From assembly GCF_003173575.1 (NCBI RefSeq), contig NZ_QGNY01000004.1, positions 1 through 64,000 of the forward strand: a DNA stretch of 64,000 nucleotides, in the 5' to 3' direction. A program made the position numbers and the translations under genes. A model generated the notes under the pieces. It ran no database searches. It saw only the letters and a list, made by a program, of their open reading frames with translations, and was not told the origin of the DNA. Of this stretch, positions 59,268 through 64,000 are shown piece by piece; the stretch's first letter is position 1; the number at the start of each line of letters is the position of its first letter. Source of the stretch: Pedobacter paludis (GTDB lineage Bacteria; Bacteroidota; Bacteroidia; Sphingobacteriales; Sphingobacteriaceae).

Positions 59268-59293
59268 TTCACTGTTCATTTCCGAACAGTGAA
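59268..59293. promoter_or_regulatory. Palindromic enhancer-like site TTCACTGTTC-N6-GAACAGTGAA
   Basis: Perfect 10-bp arms (59268-59277 and 59284-59293) around ATTTCC. It lies about 60-95 bp upstream of the sigma-54-like promoter, where NtrC-type regulators bind as dimers. A weaker half-site (GGACAGTTTAG) follows at 59304. Confidence 0.6.
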
Positions 59294-59331
59294 TGTGCGA
59301 GAGCGGACAGTTTAGTTATTTTTGGAGAAAG

Positions 59332-59487
59332 AACCTCAGCCCTTTATCCCCTCTCCTTGAAGAGAGGGGGCAAAGCGCAAAAAAAGCAAAGTGATTAAAA
59401 ATTTGGTTCAACCGTTATTTCCCTATCTTAAAGGATAGGGACAGCACAAAAGACAAATGCTTCTGCCTTTAACAGGGTGAGGTTTTT
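59332..59487. repeat. 156-bp direct repeat, copy A, left of the DUF559 gene
   Basis: It starts AACCTCAGCCC and ends CAGGGTGAGGTTTTT, so its ends form an imperfect terminal inverted repeat. Two hairpins lie inside: CCCTCTC/GAGAGGG and CCCTATC/GGATAGGG. Copy B at 59882-60037 is nearly identical and the same length. It ends 14 bp before the DUF559 start codon. Confidence 0.9.
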
Positions 59488-59501
59488 AAAAGTGAATAAA
59501 T

Positions 59502-59879
59502 ATGGAAAACTACGGAAATGATCTTTTTAAGGGAGCAAACCATAAACTCTTTGAATTTTCCAAGGTATTGAGGAAAACTCAAACCGATACCGAAGAATTA
59601 GTTTGGCAAAGCCTAAGAAATAGAAACATTCTAGGTTTCAAATTTCGAAGACAACATCCACTGCATAAATATATTGCAGATTTCTATTGTCATGAGGCTA
59701 AATTAATTATTGAAATTGATGGTGGAATTCATAATCAAGTAGATAACATAGAATATGATAAGAACAGAAGTTATGAATTAGAGGAACTTGGAATAAAAGT
59801 ATTAAGATTTACAAATGATGAAGTAAATGAAAGTCTGGAAATGGTTTTGAATGTGATTAGAGGATATTTGCAGAAATAA
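59502..59879 (+). CDS. DUF559 endonuclease-like protein inside repeats
   Basis: A 125-residue protein of the DUF559 family, related to very-short-patch repair endonucleases and the PD-(D/E)xK nuclease fold. The start NHKLFEFSKVLRKTQTDTEELVWQSLRNRNILGFKFRRQHPL is typical. The active-site residues are probably D60 (ADFYC), E71 and D73 (IIEIDGG) and H77 (IHNQ). Repeat copy A ends 14 bp before its ATG and copy B begins 2 bp after its stop, so nothing but the gene separates the repeats. Codon use is like its neighbours. Such genes may mobilise the repeats, but that is not established here. Confidence 0.88.
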   Translation: MENYGNDLFKGANHKLFEFSKVLRKTQTDTEELVWQSLRNRNILGFKFRRQHPLHKYIADFYCHEAKLIIEIDGGIHNQVDNIEYDKNRSYELEELGIKVLRFTNDEVNESLEMVLNVIRGYLQK

Positions 59880-59881
59880 AA

Positions 59882-60037
59882 AACCTCGCCCCTTAATCCC
59901 CTCTCCTTGAAGAGAGGGGGCAAAGCGCAAAAAAAGCAAAGTGATTAAAAATTTGGTTCAACCGTTATTTCCCTATCTTCAAGGATAGGGACAGCACAAA
60001 AGACAAATGCTTCTATCTTTAACAGGGTGAGGTTTTT
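59882..60037. repeat. 156-bp direct repeat, copy B, right of the DUF559 gene
   Basis: Starts AACCTCGCCCC and ends CAGGGTGAGGTTTTT. It differs from copy A at only a few positions, such as TATCTTCAAGG versus TATCTTAAAGG. It begins 2 bp past the DUF559 stop codon. Confidence 0.9.
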
Positions 60038-60380
60038 ATAGCTTTATACAATGCAAAATTTGGTTCAAACCACTTTGCCCTTAAATCCCTCTCTTCAAGG
60101 AGAGGGACAGCACAAAAAACAAATGCTTCTACCTTTAACAGGGTGAGGTTTTTATAGCTTTATACAATGCAAAAATTGGTTCAAACCACTTTGCCCTTAA
60201 ATCCCTCTCTGTAAGGAGAGGGACAGTACAAGAACAAATGCCTCTACCTTTAACAGGGTGAGGTTTTTATAGCTTTATACAATGAATAGGTTCAAACCAC
60301 TTTGCCCTTAAATCCCTCTCTTCAAGGAGAGGACAGCACAAAAAAACAAATGCTTCTACCTTTAACAGGGTGAGGTTTTT
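60038..60380. repeat. Tandem array of three 112-116-bp units
   Basis: Units run 60038-60153, 60154-60268 and 60269-60380. Each begins ATAGCTTTATACAATG, then has TTGGTTCAAACCACTTTGCC, a CCCTCTC...GAGAGG hairpin, GACAGCACAA, ATGC(T/C)TCTACCTTTAACAG and the end GGTGAGGTTTTT. They resemble the second half of the 156-bp repeats, with only one of the two hairpins. The array ends 13 bp before the NtrC-type regulator start codon. Confidence 0.9.
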
Positions 60381-60393
60381 AAAATTTAAGTTT

Positions 60394-61764
60394 ATGTTAA
60401 ATGCCACAGTTTTAATAATTGATGATGATGACGACATCCTTTTAAGTGCCCGCCTGTTTTTAAAACAACAGGTTAAGCAAGTAATCACATGTAAGTCGCC
60501 AAAAGAGATTAATGTTCTTTTGAGTAAGAACGAAGTCGATATCATTTTGCTCGATATGAATTATCAAAAAGGGGCCAGTGATGGTCGGGAGGGATTATAC
60601 TGGTTAGAGCATATCTTATCCATTGATAAAGATTATGTTGTTATACTTATGACAGCTTTTGGAAATGTAGAACTTGCGGTTAAAGCCATAAAAAAGGGTG
60701 CAGTTGATTTCATTCTTAAACCATGGGAAAACGAAAAGCTTTTTGCCACCATTTCTGCAGCTTCAAAACTTCGTGAATCAACCAGAAAAGTAAAGAAATT
60801 AGAGAAAATCCATACCTCTTTACAAAAAGATATGACCCGAGGTTTCGAGCACATTGTGGGCGAGGCCGATGGAATTAAACAACTTCAAAATACATTGCTT
60901 AAAGTAGCACCAACTGATGCAAGCATTTTGATTTTGGGAGAAAATGGAACTGGCAAGCAGGTTTTCGCTTATGAGATCCACGGGAATTCAGAACGTAAAA
61001 ACCAGGTATTTATGCATGTAGATTTGGGTTCGCTTAATGAAAATCTTTTCGAAAGCGAACTTTTTGGTTATGCAAAAGGTGCTTTTACAGATGCTAAGGA
61101 AGATAAGCCTGGTCGATTTGAACTGGCAGATGGTGGAACAATATTTTTAGATGAAATTGGAAATTTAACATTGCCTTTGCAGGCAAAATTATTGAGTGTC
61201 CTTCAAAACCGAACAGTAACCCGTTTGGGTGAAAGTAAGGAGCGCAAGATAAATGTTCGCTTAATTACAGCTACCAATATGCCTTTGAATGAGATGGTTG
61301 TTAAGAATACCTTTAGGCAGGATCTATTATTCCGCATCAATACCGTTGAACTTTTATTGCCACCTTTACGAAAACGGGGAGCAGACATCTTACTTTTGGC
61401 AAATCATTTTATGGAGGTTTTCTGTTCAAAATATCATAAAGAAATCCGAAGTTTAAATTCAAAAGCAAAAGATGTTTTATTGAACTATAAATGGCCAGGA
61501 AATGTTCGCGAATTACAACATGTTTTGGAACGTGCTGTAATTATGAGCGACGGAAAAGAAATTACTGATGAAGACCTACAACTGAGTCCGCAACGATTTA
61601 CACAAACGACTACAATGCCCGATGAAATGGCATTAGGCGACATGGAGAAAATGATGGTTCAAAAAGCTATCGACAAACATAAGGGAAATATATCAAAAGC
61701 CGCCGCAGAGTTGGGTTTAACTAGAGCAGCATTATATAGGAGAATTGAAAAATTTGGGATTTGA
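60394..61764 (+). CDS. Sigma-54-dependent response regulator (NtrC type)
   Basis: Start ATG 60394 (MLNATVLIIDDDDDILLS); a TTG-started longer frame is not needed. 456 residues: receiver domain with the acidic pocket at D10-D14, phospho-acceptor D54 (LLDMNY) and Lys at the end of KKGAVDFILKPW. The AAA+ domain has Walker A GENGTGKQ (near 170), the sigma-54 contact loop as GAFTDA instead of GAFTGA, and Walker B-like GGTIFLDEIGNL. The Fis-type helix-turn-helix is at the end (GNISKAAAELGLTRAALYRRIEKFG). The repeat array abuts its start. It is paired with the kinase downstream and is divergent from the export cluster. Confidence 0.93.
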   Translation: MLNATVLIIDDDDDILLSARLFLKQQVKQVITCKSPKEINVLLSKNEVDIILLDMNYQKGASDGREGLYWLEHILSIDKDYVVILMTAFGNVELAVKAIKKGAVDFILKPWENEKLFATISAASKLRESTRKVKKLEKIHTSLQKDMTRGFEHIVGEADGIKQLQNTLLKVAPTDASILILGENGTGKQVFAYEIHGNSERKNQVFMHVDLGSLNENLFESELFGYAKGAFTDAKEDKPGRFELADGGTIFLDEIGNLTLPLQAKLLSVLQNRTVTRLGESKERKINVRLITATNMPLNEMVVKNTFRQDLLFRINTVELLLPPLRKRGADILLLANHFMEVFCSKYHKEIRSLNSKAKDVLLNYKWPGNVRELQHVLERAVIMSDGKEITDEDLQLSPQRFTQTTTMPDEMALGDMEKMMVQKAIDKHKGNISKAAAELGLTRAALYRRIEKFGI

Positions 61765-61774
61765 GCTGAAAGCG

Positions 61775-61852
61775 AAAAGCATAAAGACTAAAGCTGTATT
61801 TCTCTTTGGTCTTTGTGCTTTGGTCTTTTACCTTTAGTCTTTTAGCTTAAAA
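61775..61852. repeat. Imperfect dyad AAGCATAAAGACTAAAGC / TTTAGTCTTTTAGCTT
   Basis: The left part around 61777-61794 and right part around 61832-61848 are imperfect inverted copies between the regulator and the kinase gene. The spacer CTTTGGTCTTTGTGCTTTGG repeats the same words. It occupies the whole gap, so the two genes may not be separated by a true terminator. Confidence 0.5.
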
Positions 61853-61854
61853 AC

Positions 61855-63213
61855 ATGTTCTACAAACGCTTTACTTTTCGTTTAATATCCCGATTAGTCT
61901 TCATTAACTTGATGGGCTACTTATTATTCTACCTGATTAAAAACACCCAATTGTGGTTTACGATTATTGGCGTAAGTTTGATTTTATTAGGTTCGATTAT
62001 TTCGCTCTACTATTATATAAACGAAATTCGTTCGGATATTAAGCGCTTTATTTTAGCCGTAAAAACAAGAGATCATACTTTAAATTTTAAAAATAAGGCC
62101 ACTAAAGGAAGCTTCCCAGAGCTTTACGAATCTTTTGGAGAAATACTTCAGGTGCATAAACAAATAAGGATGGAACAAGAGGCAATGTTCCAATTAATTA
62201 AAACAATTTTGGAGCAAGTGCCAGTTGGTGTAATTGTAGTAAGCAATACAAAAACTGCTCAAGATAACGAAGAAATCGCTTTTTTTAATCAGGCCGCATC
62301 GAATTTATTGGGCGTTCCGGCTTATAAATATTGGCACCGTTTACAACAGCACCTACCAAATTTCGCCAATGAAGTCGACCAGATTTCTACCGGAGGAAAG
62401 CGCTTTTTGGAGTTAAAAATTCAAGACAAACTGATTCAGTTATCCACTGAAGTAATTCCATTAAATCTTTACGGAAAGAATTATACCATCATCAGCTTCC
62501 AAAACATTAAGGATGAAATTGAGCAGAAAGAAACCGAGGCATGGAACAGGTTAATTGGTGTAATTTCTCATGAGATATTAAATTCTATCACCCCTATAAG
62601 CTCTTTATCTGATACGATAAACAGTATGGTAACTGATAAAGAAAATCTAGATTTGGATGAAATGGAAGACTTGAAAACAGCCTTGCAAACCATTAAACGC
62701 CGTTCTTCAGGCTTATTAGATTTTGTTAAGGATTACCGACTTATTGCAGAATTACCAACACCAAATTTAGAATCGCATACCATTGGCGAAATCCTTAAAC
62801 ACATTAAGGTATTGATGCAACCTTTCGCAAAGGTTAAAAATGTGGTACTGGATGTTGAACAAACTTCGTCCAAAATTACTATTCAGCTTGATTTAAAATT
62901 AATTGAACAAGTTTTAATCAATCTAATAACCAATAGCATTTATTCTGTTGAAGACAAAGGAAATCCACACATTTTGGTAAGTTATCGCCTGGAAAACACT
63001 AAACTTTATATCGATGTAACCGACAACGGAAAAGGAATTGAACCTGCAGACTTGGAGAAAATCTTTGTTCCGTTTTACACCACACGAAAAAACGGTTCGG
63101 GAATTGGTTTAACAATTAGTCGAAACATTATGAAAATGCACCGTGGCAGTATTGAAGTCGTTTCAAAACCAAATGAGCAGACAACTTTTTCACTGTTGTT
63201 TAATTATGTTTAG
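61855..63213 (+). CDS. Sensor histidine kinase (NtrY-like)
   Basis: 452 residues. Two membrane spans at the N-terminus (LVFINLMGYLLFYLI and FTIIGVSLILLGSIISLYYYI) lack a large periplasmic domain. A PAS-like domain follows (about 115-215, VPVGVIVVSNTKTAQDNEEIAFFN). The phospho-acceptor is H239 in VISHEILNSITPISSL. The ATPase has N-box (LINLITNSIYSVEDKGN), G1 (DVTDNGKGIEPADLEKIFVPF) and G2 (TRKNGSGIGLTISRNIM). It probably phosphorylates the regulator gene's product just upstream, and so could control the export cluster. Confidence 0.92.
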   Translation: MFYKRFTFRLISRLVFINLMGYLLFYLIKNTQLWFTIIGVSLILLGSIISLYYYINEIRSDIKRFILAVKTRDHTLNFKNKATKGSFPELYESFGEILQVHKQIRMEQEAMFQLIKTILEQVPVGVIVVSNTKTAQDNEEIAFFNQAASNLLGVPAYKYWHRLQQHLPNFANEVDQISTGGKRFLELKIQDKLIQLSTEVIPLNLYGKNYTIISFQNIKDEIEQKETEAWNRLIGVISHEILNSITPISSLSDTINSMVTDKENLDLDEMEDLKTALQTIKRRSSGLLDFVKDYRLIAELPTPNLESHTIGEILKHIKVLMQPFAKVKNVVLDVEQTSSKITIQLDLKLIEQVLINLITNSIYSVEDKGNPHILVSYRLENTKLYIDVTDNGKGIEPADLEKIFVPFYTTRKNGSGIGLTISRNIMKMHRGSIEVVSKPNEQTTFSLLFNYV

Positions 63214-63332
63214 TTAATTCATTATCAATTTAACAATTACATTTACAATCATTTTAATGTTTCTTTTGAAACAAAATCCAAACAAAACCTATTTAAAAGG
63301 CTTTTATTTATGTGGATACATCAAATACAAGC

Positions 63333-64000
63333 ATGAAGACAGTTATAATATCGAATCGACTACCCGTTAAAATCATCGAAGAAAACAACGAGTACAGCTT
63401 TATTCCAAGCGAAGGTGGACTTGCAACCGGACTTGGAGACGTATACAAAACTGGCAACTCAATCTGGGTTGGTTGGCCAGGAATAGATGTTCCTGCAGAA
63501 CGACAAGAGGAAGTGATACAGAAATTAGGCGAACTCAACCTATACCCTGTTTTCCTCACCCAAGAAGAAATCAATTTATATTACGAGGGTTTTTCAAATG
63601 AGGTTTTGTGGCCCGTTTTTCACTACCTCGTTACCTACGCACATTACGAACAAAACTACTGGGATTGTTATAAATCGGTAAATGAAAAATTTGCAAAAAG
63701 TGCCATGCAGGTTTTAAACAGAAGGGATAAAATCTGGATTCAGGACTATCAATTACTTTTATTGCCAGGCATATTAAGAGAAAAATTACCAACTGCAACC
63801 ATAGGCTTTTTTCAGCACATCCCCTTCCCCTCTTATGAAATTTTCCGTTTAATCCCTTGGCGGGAAGAAGTTCTTAATGGACTTATAGGAGCAGATTTAA
63901 TTGGTTTTCATACTTATGATGATGTTCGGCATTTCATCAGTACAGCAACCCGTTTATTACCTGTAAATTCCTCATCTAACATTTTAAGTAGTAATGAAAG
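63333..64000 (+). CDS. otsA: Trehalose-6-phosphate synthase, partial (cut by the window end)
   Basis: Starts ATG 63333 (MKTVIISNRLPVKIIEEN). The glycosyltransferase-20 motifs are GGLATGL, VGWPG, NEVLWPVFHYL, IWIQDYQLLLLPGILR, GFFQHIPFPSYEIFRLIPWR and GADLIGFHTYDDVRHF. The open frame runs past the window end (222 residues seen). It makes trehalose 6-phosphate from UDP-glucose and glucose 6-phosphate; in this phylum the enzyme is often fused to a C-terminal phosphatase, which cannot be checked here. Confidence 0.93.
   Translation, partial: MKTVIISNRLPVKIIEENNEYSFIPSEGGLATGLGDVYKTGNSIWVGWPGIDVPAERQEEVIQKLGELNLYPVFLTQEEINLYYEGFSNEVLWPVFHYLVTYAHYEQNYWDCYKSVNEKFAKSAMQVLNRRDKIWIQDYQLLLLPGILREKLPTATIGFFQHIPFPSYEIFRLIPWREEVLNGLIGADLIGFHTYDDVRHFISTATRLLPVNSSSNILSSNE

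Noticed and set aside
60038-60380. CRISPR array
   Set aside because: The units are 112-116 bp and nearly identical along their whole length, with no unique spacers and no cas genes nearby.

Overview
The window is AT-rich chromosomal DNA from a member of the Bacteroidota, most likely a Pedobacter-like Sphingobacteriaceae. The evidence is a short primary sigma factor, promoters of the TTTG-N19-TAnnTTTG type (clearest before sucC and the 32850 operon), families largely confined to this phylum (DUF4290, DUF2851, DUF4254, AMP nucleosidase of the short type, double-length MacB/FtsX permeases), a Rho factor with a long disordered insert, and many imperfect palindromic repeats between genes. The genus is inferred, not proven.

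Region by region: 1-2869 is the decayed end of an integrated element beside a tRNA-Leu(GAG) gene. It holds a broken 3' fragment, a cyclase-fold-like protein, the ATPase half of an OLD-type nuclease, and the C-terminus of a recombinase fused to it. 2925-31897 is mostly housekeeping: an MBL hydrolase, LolA, FtsK, ankyrin protein, PspC, DUF2851, EamA, PyrF, Rho, PssA, Hpt, FolK, SppA, a PolX-like protein, DUF4254 with a GT9 glycosyltransferase and SixA, DUF4290 with MurA, cystathionine beta-synthase, DprA, an S41 peptidase, and a HAD-like protein with a pre-ATP-grasp-like protein. 31987-37046 holds a LolD-type ATPase and an operon of small membrane proteins with its own winged-helix regulator, followed by a diiron ferritin-like protein. 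37355-46829 carries sucC, a degenerating DUF2975/XRE module, rpoD, AMP nucleosidase, clpX-clpP and trigger factor. A tRNA-Leu(UAG) gene follows.

48556-63213 is a regulated export locus. Seven minus-strand genes (membrane-fusion adaptor, small secreted protein, ATPase, three double-length permeases, second ATPase) are divergent from an NtrC-type regulator and an NtrY-like histidine kinase. A 10-bp-arm palindrome upstream of a sigma-54-like promoter suggests that the regulator activates the export genes. Between the two halves sits a gene for a DUF559 endonuclease, tightly bracketed by two 156-bp direct repeats and followed by three tandem 112-116-bp relatives. The window ends inside a trehalose-6-phosphate synthase gene.

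Most notable points: the repeat-DUF559-repeat cassette; the CTTTG-N5-CAAAG operator overlapping two promoter regions of the membrane-protein operon; MurA with Asp in place of the fosfomycin-target Cys; a PolX homologue with all three polymerase aspartates lost but an intact PHP nuclease domain; and several frameshifted or fused gene remnants (OLD/recombinase, DUF2975, four-helix-bundle protein). All functions are read from sequence motifs and memory of families; no database search was run.
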